31,615 bases of DNA from a virus: positions 1-31,615 of the IMG/VR virus record IMGVR_UViG_3300023196_001911. One strand, written 5' to 3'. Both the position numbers and the translations under genes were made by a program. The notes under the pieces are model-generated. The model did not search any database. It saw only the letters and a list, made by a program, of their open reading frames with translations, and was not told the origin of the DNA. Below are positions 20,001 through 28,284 of this stretch, in pieces (the stretch's first letter is position 1; the number at the start of each line of letters is the position of its first letter).

Positions 20001-23000
20001 TACAAACTATTTTCAAACTTAATTTGAGAAAAATTATTTACATCTTTATCTGATGTACTAATATATCCAGAAGGAGTTTTTGCTGCATAGAAAAGTTTTT
20101 GTGGAATGTCATCAAGATAATTTAATGTTAGTGATGCATTAGTAGAAACTCCTATAGTTCCTACACCAGATACTACAAAATTTGATGCAGATTCGACGGA
20201 TAAGAATTGATCGGCAAATTCTTCATCAAAGTAGAAATTAAAGTCATATCCATTTAAAGAAGAATCTGATAGATCAAACTTCAAACTATTATTTCTTACA
20301 GATATTAATTCTGGATTGATTAAACTTAATTCATGTAAAATACCACCGGTAGAACCTATACTAACGTATACTGGTGGGTTGGAAACAGAATCATTATAAA
20401 CTTCACAAAGTCTAATTCTATTGTCGTCAAATTTATACACAAAATATGATCCAGTAGTTAATCCAGACGAAATTAAATCTTCGGAATTATAATAAACCTT
20501 ATCACCTGTTTTTAATTTGTGTGATGTTAAAGTAATTAAATCATTTGCTGTATCAATACTTTCAGAAGTAAATCCAATAGGATTAATTAATAGTCTTTGA
20601 GAGTCTTCATCAAATTTTACATAGACTGAACTAAATGTTTGAATACCAACAGTTTTATTTGGATTTACTTCTAAAGTAATTTGATCTCTATTCTTTAATC
20701 CATGATCTCCTGAAACTAAAACTGTTGTTTTTATTTTTTGTACTTTTGTTCTAATTTGAGAGAAATTGCTCTCTAAAGAATATTCATAACTATCCGCAGA
20801 TCCACCATCATTTATAAAGAATACTTCTGATGATGTTCTAGTTGTCTTTATTCCAATAGTATTTTTTGTCTTATTTGAAATAAAGACTGTTTGTGAAGAT
20901 CCAGATGATGGTATGTTAAATGTAGAACCAAAAGTTGAAGAAGATACTTCAATTTTACTATGAGAATTTGGTACAGTAAGAATAACTTCCTGATTATTTG
21001 AAAATGGATGATCTTTGATGAAGATAGATTGAGTTTCAATTGCTCTCGTATAACTCGCAACTCTATCGGTAGTAACACCAAGATTAAATGATGTTGTTGA
21101 GTTTACACCAACACTTGCACCAAATCCAATGGATTCTGATGGTTTAAAGAAAACCTTATCATTAAACTTGGAATCAAAATAATCAACAGACTCCGAAATT
21201 GTAAATGTATCTGGTTCAAAATATATCGGTGTAGTTATAGTATGTGCAGACCCAACATTTCTTATAATCCTAATAATCTTTTGTTCTGGAAAAACATTTA
21301 GAAGAGATGTTAACTCTGATCCAATTTTTACAGTGCTTCCTATAGAAACATTATCTGGAATTTCATTTACATAAACATCTGTAGATAAACCAATAATAGA
21401 ATTTGTAGGAATGCCTTTTGATACAAAAGTTGAATTTGTTACAATTCCAATTTGATTTAACTTTTTAAGATTAGTTAGAGATGTTGTAAATCCAGATAAA
21501 GCAACATAATCCCTATCATTAAGATCATGAGATGGAGATATCTTTATTTTTAATGAATCTGGGGTATCCCTAACAATTACTGCATTGTCATAAGAATCTA
21601 TATTTGTAGACAAATCTATAACATTTTTTCCAGTTAACTTAGAGACTACAGATCTAAATCCATTTCCATTAGTTCCTGTATTATCAAATAATATCTCATC
21701 TTTAATTTTATAATTAGTTCCTACACCAACAATATCAGTATCAACTATCGAACTACCTAATACAGAATCAATTATTGCCTCGTGTCTAGCAAACGCATAT
21801 GATTCATATAGAAAATCATTACCCGCATTATCATCATTTAATTTATATGGTAATACATTTCTTATCAAAGTAGAATTATTAAAATCAAAAGATTGTGATA
21901 AAGATCTATTTTCTTCAATAAATGGAGATCTATAACTATCACCAACAAAGTATGGGAAAGAACTTATACCAATATTTTCATTATCTAATGCTGCAAAATA
22001 AACATAAGCACCATTAGGGAATTCTGGTGTTTTGCAGAATCTTCCATTATGTTCATCCAAATCTCCTGATTCTGCATATCTATAGTCTTCAATGAAGAAT
22101 CCTGGTTCAAATCCAGTTGGTCTATTTACAACAGATTCTGAATCTAAAATATAACCAGTGGTAAGAACTCTAGATGGTGAATTGATATCTTCAGAATCAG
22201 AATAACCATATGGTCCATAAATTGGATTACCATCATAGGACCAACCAATGATTGGGGAGTGTTTTAAAGAATTAGTATCTTTAAACTCATTTTGTAGTTT
22301 TGTATTGTATCCTGTAATAGAATACTGGAGACCTTCCTCTCCACCATCTAATATCTCTTCTCCATATTTTACTTTCTTATCAACAGAAAGATATCTAACA
22401 TTGGAATCTATTAAAGCATTAATTCCTGCAGATTTTACATTTATACTAGTAGTTGGTGCAGTATATCCAATTCCAGATTTTGTAACTATAACATTTATTA
22501 TTTTACCATTTTCTATTACTGGTCTCAATTCAGCACCACTGCCTTCACCAATCACTGTTAGTGTTGGAGATGAATAATACTCTTTACCTCCATACTGAAC
22601 AATTGCTTTAGTGACAGATCCATTATTTACAATTGGTCTGATTTCAGCATCTCTTCCATTTTTAATTACAATGTTTGGTTTTCTATGGAAATTTAAGGTC
22701 TTAGATCCATAATCAGAACCGGATTCGTAGAGATGTGCATCTACAATTTCACCTCTAATTATTGGAGTTGCTGTTATAACTCCAACAGTTTTTGCTGTTG
22801 TACCAACTCCAACAGAAGAATAATTAATATTAAATTTAATGTCTGGATATTTGAAATATTGATATCCAGATCCTTGTGATTTAAAATTTATATATTTTTT
22901 ACGCTCAAAATTTGAGAGAGTTCTACCACTTTCTATTATATCTTCACATAACCTAAAAGAGTTATCATCCATCTTTAAAACTCTGTAGTTGGTGTTAGAA

Positions 23001-25957
23001 GAAAGACCAACTATCGAATTTGTTTCATATTGATATTCTATCAAATCACCGTCATTGAATCCATGATTATTGAATGAAATTTCATCATAATATATTGATA
23101 TTCCAGATTGTTTTACAATTAGTTTTCTATTTTCATACTTACTTCCAGGATCTAAAACTACAATATCCTGAAGAATAACTTTTGGATCTGCTGTTTTAAA
23201 TTTGTGGATACCAGTATTACCAAATTGAGTAAATCCAACTGTATTAATACCAACTGCAAGATCTTTGGTGTTTTCATACAATCTAACAGTTGTAGAGTTT
23301 AAAATTTCTGCATAATATGATGCAGAATCAACTAATGTTTCTCCAGAATATGCGTTAGAACTATTAAAAGTTCCTTTTCCTAAAGCATCATTTCCATTTT
23401 TGTTATATGTAATAAGATCACCATTGTTTAGAAGATGTGGTTCTAAAAACGAAATAGTGTCGTCTGTAATATCGATACCACCATTATCTGTAGTTAATTT
23501 TGCACTAAACTCAATATCTCTAAATTTTTGTCTATTCAATACTGGAGAAAATGCAGCTCCACTACCATTTCCACCTGTTAATGCAATAGAAACAATTGAT
23601 TCCAATCCAATATCTTGTGGATCTACAACAACTCTTTCTAATGAACCAGTAACTACAGGTTGAATTTTAGCTCCTGTTCCAGTATCATCTACAAACTCTA
23701 ATACTGGTGGATTTATAACATCATATCCACTACCTGGGTTTAAAGTAGTTACATCTTCAATTGGACCATAATAAATTCTATCATCTGACTTATAACTATC
23801 AATTTCAACACCATTAATCAATACACCAACTTTACCTGGAACAGTCTCGTCAGACTTTCCATCTGCAATATTAGTTTCTAGTGGAAACTTTCTTAAAATT
23901 TTCTTTGGAGAAATAATACCCGATTTCTGGGAATTTAATAAAAATCTATGAAATCCAGAATCCGTTGGTAATGTTTTGAATGTTATATTATTAATACTTC
24001 CAATAAATGATCGAGAAATATATAATTTTATCTGATTTAAATCTGAGAGAACTTCAACATAATAAACTCCACCATCCTCTAATCCTGGAATGGGATCATT
24101 TTCTGCAGAATAATAAACTTCATCACCTGTTACAAATGGTACATTTGTGGGAAAAGATAAAATCGAATATGCTTCAATTAATTGATCATAACTTTGTAAT
24201 CTTGGTACTGTTGCTTCAGGAATTGACGCTTCAAATAAATTTTTAGTTAAAATATAGGATGGTAATGAATTTGATGCAATATACATAAATTCATCATTAT
24301 CATTATAAACATTTTGAATATCTGATGTGATAGATTCAAATTCAAATGGAACAACTGAACTAGATGCTTTTTTTAACTTTCTTCTAATATCATACTTTAA
24401 ATCTGGATTGTATACAAATCCAGTAAGATTACCTAAGACTATTTGATTAATTTGTGTATTAACTGTCTGTACAAAAGGTATGCTATCAATCGGTACTACA
24501 GTTTCACTATCACGAATTAGAATTTCAACAGAATCACCAACTTTTAAACTTGATTTATCAATTAAACTTCTCAAAAGAAACGAAGATCCATCAATAGTAT
24601 TAATTTGATATCTAGAACTAGTATTGTAAATCCAAGAGTTAGAAAACTTCTGTTTAAATGTCTTATCTTCAAGAGGATTATTAATTAATTCTCCAAGATT
24701 TCTTACATATATTGAGTCTCCTTCTTCAACAGAAAATTTATCCGAAAGTGGAACAAATGAAGATAAAACTCCAGTTAACCTTAATTCAACCTTTTTCGTC
24801 AAATCACCATTTTCATATCCATAAACAAAAAGATTAGATCGAATAGAATCTTTTGGATTAATTTCTTCTACTATACCAGAACAACCAAAGAATTGGTTTA
24901 AAGATTTGCTTGTATATGAAATAATATTTCCATTGACAATTAAGTCTCCAGAATCATCAAATCCAATAGTTGAATCGACTGTAATTACATTGGAACCAAT
25001 GTTCGTCTTTTCAACTACTAATGTTCTTCCAGGTAAATCAAATGATGATGAATTAATAGTATCATCACTATATCCAATAAACATGGATAGTTGATAATAA
25101 GTTAAATTTTGTCTAGAAATTACATCAACATTTGATATTGAAGCAAATATATTGGAATTATCAGATTGTTTAATAGTCTGACCGATCAAATTAGATGGAT
25201 TTCCAGAAATAGATTCGGCTACAACTACTTCTCTTCTAACATATTCTGAAAAAGATGGTTTGATTAAAAGATCTTCAAGATTGATAACAGTTGGTTTTAC
25301 ACCATATAATACATTGAAGAGTATTTTAAATGACTCATCAGTCCCTTTTGACTTATAAAAAGATTTGGACTCTTTGATAAAATTTCCAACATCTAAATCA
25401 GAAACAAAATTAACATCTTCTAGACCTGGAGTTAAAGAGAATTTTAATTTTTTATAAAATTCTCTTAAGAAAAGAGAACTTAAATTTTGTATAGTTACAC
25501 CAGATCTATGAGAAGAAGCATTAGTTGATTCAAAAACTACTTCTCCAGGATTTTCATCACTATGATATGTTGTAATACCACTAAATCCTCTTACACATCC
25601 AGTAAAAGATGTAGCAGTTGTATCTGTATATGTAATAATTTCATTATCAATTTTAAAAAGACCATACTTTTGAGGAAAACCTTTCGTATTTGATACCTCA
25701 ATAGTTGTATCAATAGATGTAATATCTACAGAAAGAGATGTAGAATCAACAACAACTTCTGATGTTAGATTATCTAATTTTAAATACTGATCTAAGTTCT
25801 CAGTAATATCAGATGAACCACTTTGATATTCTTGAGAAATATAATATTGCTTTAAAAAGTCCACCGCTTTCGGACTTTCATCTAACACAAACTCAGGTAA
25901 CTGACTTTCAATAATCTGTTGTACTTTTACCCGAGTTTCAAAACCTGTCTTGATCAT
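14072..25957 (-). CDS. Giant virion/baseplate protein with YHYH domain, in the gp7 position
   Basis: Encodes 3961 residues, nearly four times T4 gp7 (1032). It sits between gp6 and gp8, as gene 7 does in T4, so it is most likely the wedge initiator homologue with large insertions. The N-terminus (TRVKVQQIIESQLPEFVLDE, then AVDFLKQYYISQEYQ and LFLREFYKKLKFSLTPGLED) and the C-terminus (RRGYGLRDTGALKKDL) are shared by cyanophage gp7-type proteins. Near residues 1215-1325 is a YHYH-type domain (SPIIGWSYDGNPIYGPYGYS, then FCKTPEFPNGAYVYFA). The rest is beta-rich and modular: many GxGYxxxPxVxI repeats, at least five copies of an 'H...tGD.v.Y...YyV...d...i.L' module, and three copies of an 'EiitYt..RG..gT..H' module. 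No membrane segment is seen. The start lies two bases after the gp6 stop and has an AGAGG Shine-Dalgarno (minus strand AAGAGGTCGTAATATG). Confidence 0.85.
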   Translation of the reverse strand: MIKTGFETRVKVQQIIESQLPEFVLDESPKAVDFLKQYYISQEYQSGSSDITENLDQYLKLDNLTSEVVVDSTSLSVDITSIDTTIEVSNTKGFPQKYGLFKIDNEIITYTDTTATSFTGCVRGFSGITTYHSDENPGEVVFESTNASSHRSGVTIQNLSSLFLREFYKKLKFSLTPGLEDVNFVSDLDVGNFIKESKSFYKSKGTDESFKILFNVLYGVKPTVINLEDLLIKPSFSEYVRREVVVAESISGNPSNLIGQTIKQSDNSNIFASISNVDVISRQNLTYYQLSMFIGYSDDTINSSSFDLPGRTLVVEKTNIGSNVITVDSTIGFDDSGDLIVNGNIISYTSKSLNQFFGCSGIVEEINPKDSIRSNLFVYGYENGDLTKKVELRLTGVLSSFVPLSDKFSVEEGDSIYVRNLGELINNPLEDKTFKQKFSNSWIYNTSSRYQINTIDGSSFLLRSLIDKSSLKVGDSVEILIRDSETVVPIDSIPFVQTVNTQINQIVLGNLTGFVYNPDLKYDIRRKLKKASSSVVPFEFESITSDIQNVYNDNDEFMYIASNSLPSYILTKNLFEASIPEATVPRLQSYDQLIEAYSILSFPTNVPFVTGDEVYYSAENDPIPGLEDGGVYYVEVLSDLNQIKLYISRSFIGSINNITFKTLPTDSGFHRFLLNSQKSGIISPKKILRKFPLETNIADGKSDETVPGKVGVLINGVEIDSYKSDDRIYYGPIEDVTTLNPGSGYDVINPPVLEFVDDTGTGAKIQPVVTGSLERVVVDPQDIGLESIVSIALTGGNGSGAAFSPVLNRQKFRDIEFSAKLTTDNGGIDITDDTISFLEPHLLNNGDLITYNKNGNDALGKGTFNSSNAYSGETLVDSASYYAEILNSTTVRLYENTKDLAVGINTVGFTQFGNTGIHKFKTADPKVILQDIVVLDPGSKYENRKLIVKQSGISIYYDEISFNNHGFNDGDLIEYQYETNSIVGLSSNTNYRVLKMDDNSFRLCEDIIESGRTLSNFERKKYINFKSQGSGYQYFKYPDIKFNINYSSVGVGTTAKTVGVITATPIIRGEIVDAHLYESGSDYGSKTLNFHRKPNIVIKNGRDAEIRPIVNNGSVTKAIVQYGGKEYYSSPTLTVIGEGSGAELRPVIENGKIINVIVTKSGIGYTAPTTSINVKSAGINALIDSNVRYLSVDKKVKYGEEILDGGEEGLQYSITGYNTKLQNEFKDTNSLKHSPIIGWSYDGNPIYGPYGYSDSEDINSPSRVLTTGYILDSESVVNRPTGFEPGFFIEDYRYAESGDLDEHNGRFCKTPEFPNGAYVYFAALDNENIGISSFPYFVGDSYRSPFIEENRSLSQSFDFNNSTLIRNVLPYKLNDDNAGNDFLYESYAFARHEAIIDSVLGSSIVDTDIVGVGTNYKIKDEILFDNTGTNGNGFRSVVSKLTGKNVIDLSTNIDSYDNAVIVRDTPDSLKIKISPSHDLNDRDYVALSGFTTSLTNLKKLNQIGIVTNSTFVSKGIPTNSIIGLSTDVYVNEIPDNVSIGSTVKIGSELTSLLNVFPEQKIIRIIRNVGSAHTITTPIYFEPDTFTISESVDYFDSKFNDKVFFKPSESIGFGASVGVNSTTSFNLGVTTDRVASYTRAIETQSIFIKDHPFSNNQEVILTVPNSHSKIEVSSSTFGSTFNIPSSGSSQTVFISNKTKNTIGIKTTRTSSEVFFINDGGSADSYEYSLESNFSQIRTKVQKIKTTVLVSGDHGLKNRDQITLEVNPNKTVGIQTFSSVYVKFDEDSQRLLINPIGFTSESIDTANDLITLTSHKLKTGDKVYYNSEDLISSGLTTGSYFVYKFDDNRIRLCEVYNDSVSNPPVYVSIGSTGGILHELSLINPELISVRNNSLKFDLSDSSLNGYDFNFYFDEEFADQFLSVESASNFVVSGVGTIGVSTNASLTLNYLDDIPQKLFYAAKTPSGYISTSDKDVNNFSQIKFENSLYNGTYEIAGVGATTFDISLTREPEVLSYTSSECDVLKYETTSTTTTGGIAGVKILSGGNKYKKLPAFSETVSEEGTGGFIIAKSNNIGKINQITISNQGYEYPSDKTLSPVAFISPLITLKSAFKVDSVGVSSAGSGYSHPPDVILVDSVTREVFDSGLLELSLDNKTIGSIKIVETPYGLSENETEVLTINNDNGYSINKIESSSGFATCYLSTPVLGFSIPPFDIGDAIFVEGILNSDSGTGYNSSDYGYKFFTVSGFTNSIPATVEFSVSGLSTNAGVAKTTQDGIPSIINYKNYPLFSLEKSFSQFRNGETLLVYIGDEYIETDLEILKSSDESLKIFGDYALKVNDKIKGKGTGTIATINSIEENLGKFNIGVKLRKDLGWKNDVGKLNDDKQFIADNDYYQNLSYSVKSPIEYDEMSINVNRLLHPSGMKNFADTEIQENVSAGIRTTVDNSFEILDFINEDRVDQVHHFDQVLDIDSAGNKTKFVKLENKKLTSFIRCVSNRVLQIDNIKSRFSNVGLEETDQNIIDNDDENFGGFVRYLIQIVDTDRTEYQLNDIVVISDSEDNFILEKLSLTNQEFPIASIDGGVDLLGNNYIAFNAVDPYTRDYDIKILSNKFATDLVGVGTTSLGLTNLTSTIKNIPAGITSSILSFSADECNSLYFNIYSKNTITNESNYSEIYVNHDGVDVYISEYYYNTDRSIKSQLGEFNSSLSNGILSLDFTNTEPNNVRLGVKSIGFGTESLGIGTYRFKNEEQTDETERTVIYETNYSNSSGITTIVSASRSLFTTIKSTLNVSVGSTSALYQTAILNESGGDTHLAVYQPLSVGSTSGIGTFGSGISGSSVELVFYPDSTITDNVEISSFSELIYTDFDLQNQPDDLEYGPIKESHSFIEYGGVNGLRVERRDFDLYHEKSPIFEKTFNPSKTRFLDPATGIFTISNHFFNTGEELIYTPGSTLSDISAVGIATAGGTLPSQVYVIKLTDDTFNLAKSKSLAESGIGVTFTSIGAGNAHKLEMTQKLEKSLITIDNLVQYPITYCLVSHTLLSNYGGSVGVGTTYISLSGISSIRSGDLLKIEDEFVKVLNVGYGETSLGPITGIGNTNLVFVERGVVGTAETSHADLSTVDLYRGSYNLKGNKIHFTDPPAGDFRSSRDPSNLNFFKSDFTGRVFLRKDYTTNQLYDNISESFTGIGQTYILTTSGLNTVGLGTEGGTGILFINNMFQAPTSDNNPTNNFNIIEDAGVGISSIVFSGSSIDPSEEDIISAYDVNENQLPRGGVIVSLGSTGGLGIAPLVGASVTAVIDGSGSITSVGIGTTDLVGSGYYGTVSVGVTDSNHTGTEASITATVGAGGSLSFTVGDGGSGYTNPIIQLPSPSYSNLPVQGVSRLGVGATTDVGTGLLLNLEVGASSTTGIGSTLHEVKSFKIVRNGYGFSFGDVITPVGIVTAKEIPSPLSQFELTVTDIYTDSFAAWQFGELDYIDSIKSFQDGTKKRFPLFYNGSLLSFESPSDDSTINLNSLLMIYVNGVLQEPNESYTFNGGSSFSFMIPPDPEDAISIFFYRGTKGEDSNLVEVTETIKIGDTIRIEQNDEIPETIGQNARDVIDLPTSDKIETVNYNQKGIDQENARPLTWMKQKVDKIINNEMVYKVRGSIESQIVPVSKIIYDVNTLDGQVFVDDAQLFNYEENQSSIIISEVDGIIIDNIVDPVSASITATVSYNGTIDSLNINDGGSGYSGSSTDLKISSPRNIGTGITATATASITEGVITSVTITNPGLGYSVLTPPQVITSLPNVSYENVTGIIGVEGFSGIITGISTTSGVGTDIALKFDLSISSPTTFTGTNLSAGYVISIFDTVIGSGVTSIDNSDSETIGIGTIFVDNIYKIHTYTGIGATQASIVCNVMNSQSLSGIDTFGYDQLGKFSWGRLYGFSRSSSPISIGVTGKTVNSGLSTFPTIQRRGYGLRDTGALKKDLA

Positions 25958-25958
25958 A

Positions 25959-27848
25959 TTACGACCTCTTTAGCTCCCCGTTGGAATAACTTGATGTGTA
26001 GAAATTATTAACAAATTCGACGCCAGATACATTATCTCCAGAAGAAATAACATCTCTTACCATATTTATTGAACTTTTAGCAACATCAAACGACAGATAT
26101 AGATCCTTTAATCCAACAACATCATTGGACTCTGGAAATGCTTGAATTTCAATAATATCATTTGGTAAAACAGTATCTATGATATTAATCGTATTAATAA
26201 GAATCTCTCCCTTTACATAATCTACTGTTCCAATATTTTTGGAAACAGCAACATTATTACCATCAGAATCAACTTTAGATAAAGAGAGAACACCCACTTT
26301 ATTGTTTATTGGTGTATCTGTAATATAAACAGTAGAAGGATCATTTGAAACTCTAAATCCAGTAGATTTAATATTAAATCCATTTGGATTTATGTGAAAT
26401 CTATTTCCAAAACAAATCTCATACTGTGCTAGTTGATTTTTAAATGCCTTTAAATCTCTTCTAATTTTGACTTTCGTAATGTTTGATGTAATTGCAGAAT
26501 CTGTATTATCAATAATTTGAAGAGCTTTACTATACTTGAATCTTCCCCCAAATTTATTAATATCTACAGATTGAGAATATCTTGTTAATGATGTTTCTAC
26601 TTTTGTTTTTAAAGAATTGACCGTAGAAACTAATGATGAATTATAGTAAACAGAAGAATCTAGTTCAACATATAGAACCTTAAGATCTGTAATTCTGGTA
26701 TTAATACCAGAAATGGTATATTGCTTAAGTTTTGATGATATTTGATCCTTGTCAAAATCAGAAACATATATTCCATTTTTTGGTTTGATACTCAAAATGA
26801 CTGAACCAAATTGTGGCGGATCCATTTCTTCACCACCAATAACGGATACAGATTCTGTATTTGAATATATTGATTTTATAATTGATTCGTAATCTCTGGC
26901 AGTTACTGCCCTATATTGAGATTCATATGATCTTGATGCAAAATATTTTACAGAATCAATTGTTTCAATATCTGCACCGTTTTGAGACTTCTGATTTGTG
27001 GTTACAGTAATTGTATTTGTTGGAACGATAATTTCATCAGAGGATCCTCTCAGACTTCCAGCAAAATTGAATACTGAAGATCCGTTTCCTTCTATACCAT
27101 CAGTAACAATATAGTTAACTGTAATTACACTACCATTATCTAACTTTTTACCAAAGTATCCATCACCAAATAAAAGTTCATATTTTTCATCTTGCACTTC
27201 TTGAATCAAATATATCTCAGAAGTTGAATTAACATTTATGATATTATCGACCAACTTAAACTGTCTTCCCAATCCAGTATCTGAAAGTCCCTTTACATAC
27301 ACAACAATCGTCGATGTATCGATAAAAGAATTATCTAGAGTAAACTTCTGATCTAAAGAACCATCAAAGACAAATTGTTTTGTAAGATATGTTCCCTGAC
27401 TAACATCAATATTACTAAAACTTGCAGATCCGTTTTGTATCGTTGTAGTAATACTTTCAGAAATAGAGAATGTATATGTTTCGTCGTTTACGTCCCCAAC
27501 GCACACCAGACCAGGTTTTAAGGTGATTGTTGCTGATGTACTGGTAGTTTGCACATCAAACGATATCTGCGCCTTAGAGGCGGTTCTGGAGCGTGGTACA
27601 TATCCAATATTTCGAGCAAGAGATACTACATTTTCTCTAAGTGTTGCAGAATCCAAGAAGGATTCATTCACAATCATGTTCGCATTAAATGCATTAATGT
27701 AAGTATTATATGCTAACGTATCGATCAATACAGAAAAATTAGACCCCTCAAAGTCAAAATCCGTGAAATTTGAATTTGCACGAAGATAATCTTTGATGGA
27801 TGTCTTAATTTGATCGAAATCTAAATTTGAGAACTTTGTAAAAGGCAT
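25959..27848 (-). CDS. gp6: Baseplate wedge protein, T4 gp6-like
   Basis: Encodes 629 residues (T4 gp6 has 660). gp6 dimers form the continuous inner ring of the baseplate wedge and change shape with sheath contraction. The N-terminus (FSNLDFDQIKTSIKDYLRAN, then FEGSNFSVLIDTLAYNTYIN, about 34-53, and SLARNIGYVPRSRTASKAQI) is the classic gp6/baseplate J signature. Further recognisable parts are YELLFGDGYFGKKLDNGSVI (about 228-247), the SQYRAVTARDYESIIKSIY block near 313-331, and VIGGEEMDPPQFGSVILSIK. It follows the gp25 stop by one base and is followed within two bases by the giant gene, so these genes form one operon. Confidence 0.95.
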   Translation of the reverse strand: MPFTKFSNLDFDQIKTSIKDYLRANSNFTDFDFEGSNFSVLIDTLAYNTYINAFNANMIVNESFLDSATLRENVVSLARNIGYVPRSRTASKAQISFDVQTTSTSATITLKPGLVCVGDVNDETYTFSISESITTTIQNGSASFSNIDVSQGTYLTKQFVFDGSLDQKFTLDNSFIDTSTIVVYVKGLSDTGLGRQFKLVDNIINVNSTSEIYLIQEVQDEKYELLFGDGYFGKKLDNGSVITVNYIVTDGIEGNGSSVFNFAGSLRGSSDEIIVPTNTITVTTNQKSQNGADIETIDSVKYFASRSYESQYRAVTARDYESIIKSIYSNTESVSVIGGEEMDPPQFGSVILSIKPKNGIYVSDFDKDQISSKLKQYTISGINTRITDLKVLYVELDSSVYYNSSLVSTVNSLKTKVETSLTRYSQSVDINKFGGRFKYSKALQIIDNTDSAITSNITKVKIRRDLKAFKNQLAQYEICFGNRFHINPNGFNIKSTGFRVSNDPSTVYITDTPINNKVGVLSLSKVDSDGNNVAVSKNIGTVDYVKGEILINTINIIDTVLPNDIIEIQAFPESNDVVGLKDLYLSFDVAKSSINMVRDVISSGDNVSGVEFVNNFYTSSYSNGELKRS

Positions 27849-27849
27849 T

Positions 27850-28251
27850 TTATCTTGTTGCCTCTAATAAAAATGTAAATTGTTGGGTTGGGAACTCCTG
27901 TCCAATAATATCAAAGGTAACTGAAACCTCAAATTCGTTGGTATCTGCAGAAGGATTAACTTCTACAACTACATTTTCGACTCTTGGCTCAAAATTTTCG
28001 ATAGATGTTAAAATTTGCGACTCAATTAATGATGCGGTACCAAAATCCACAAAATTAAACAAACTAGACCGCACATCAGATCCAAATAATGGATTAAAAA
28101 ACTTTTCTGTGGGTATTGTTTGTATAATATTGCGAATAGATCGTATGATAGCACGCTCATTCTTAAGAATCTGCAAATCTTTTGTCACTGGATGTGAATC
28201 AAAAGATAAACTGATGTCTTTAAATGATTTTGATATCTTTTGTAGAGACAT
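27850..28251 (-). CDS. gp25: Baseplate wedge protein, T4 gp25-like (lysozyme-fold family)
   Basis: Encodes 133 residues, nearly identical in length to T4 gp25 (132). gp25 binds the gp6/gp53 wedge core and connects to the first sheath ring; homologues exist in all contractile systems (TssE in type VI secretion). The segment ERAIIRSIRNIIQTIPTEKF (28-47) followed by FNPLFGSDVRSSLFNFVD is the conserved core, and the family Glu ending the first helix is present (ESQILTSIENFEPRVE). The C-terminal strands read FEVSVTFDIIG and QQFTFLLEATR. A near-perfect late promoter box (CATAAATA) lies 23 bases upstream, making this the first gene of the baseplate operon. Confidence 0.95.
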   Translation of the reverse strand: MSLQKISKSFKDISLSFDSHPVTKDLQILKNERAIIRSIRNIIQTIPTEKFFNPLFGSDVRSSLFNFVDFGTASLIESQILTSIENFEPRVENVVVEVNPSADTNEFEVSVTFDIIGQEFPTQQFTFLLEATR

Positions 28252-28274
28252 TCAGACAAGAAATTTCTTATCTT

Positions 28275-28282
28275 TATTTATG
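28275..28282 (-). promoter_or_regulatory. Probable late promoter, CATAAATA (7 of 8 to T4 box)
   Basis: The minus strand reads GCATAAATAAAG between the 50-aa gene and gene 25. It shares ATAAATAAAG with the perfect box at 4768-4775 and differs only in the first base. Transcription would start about 6-8 bases downstream and give a leader of roughly 15 bases for gene 25. Confidence 0.6.
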
Positions 28283-28284
28283 CC

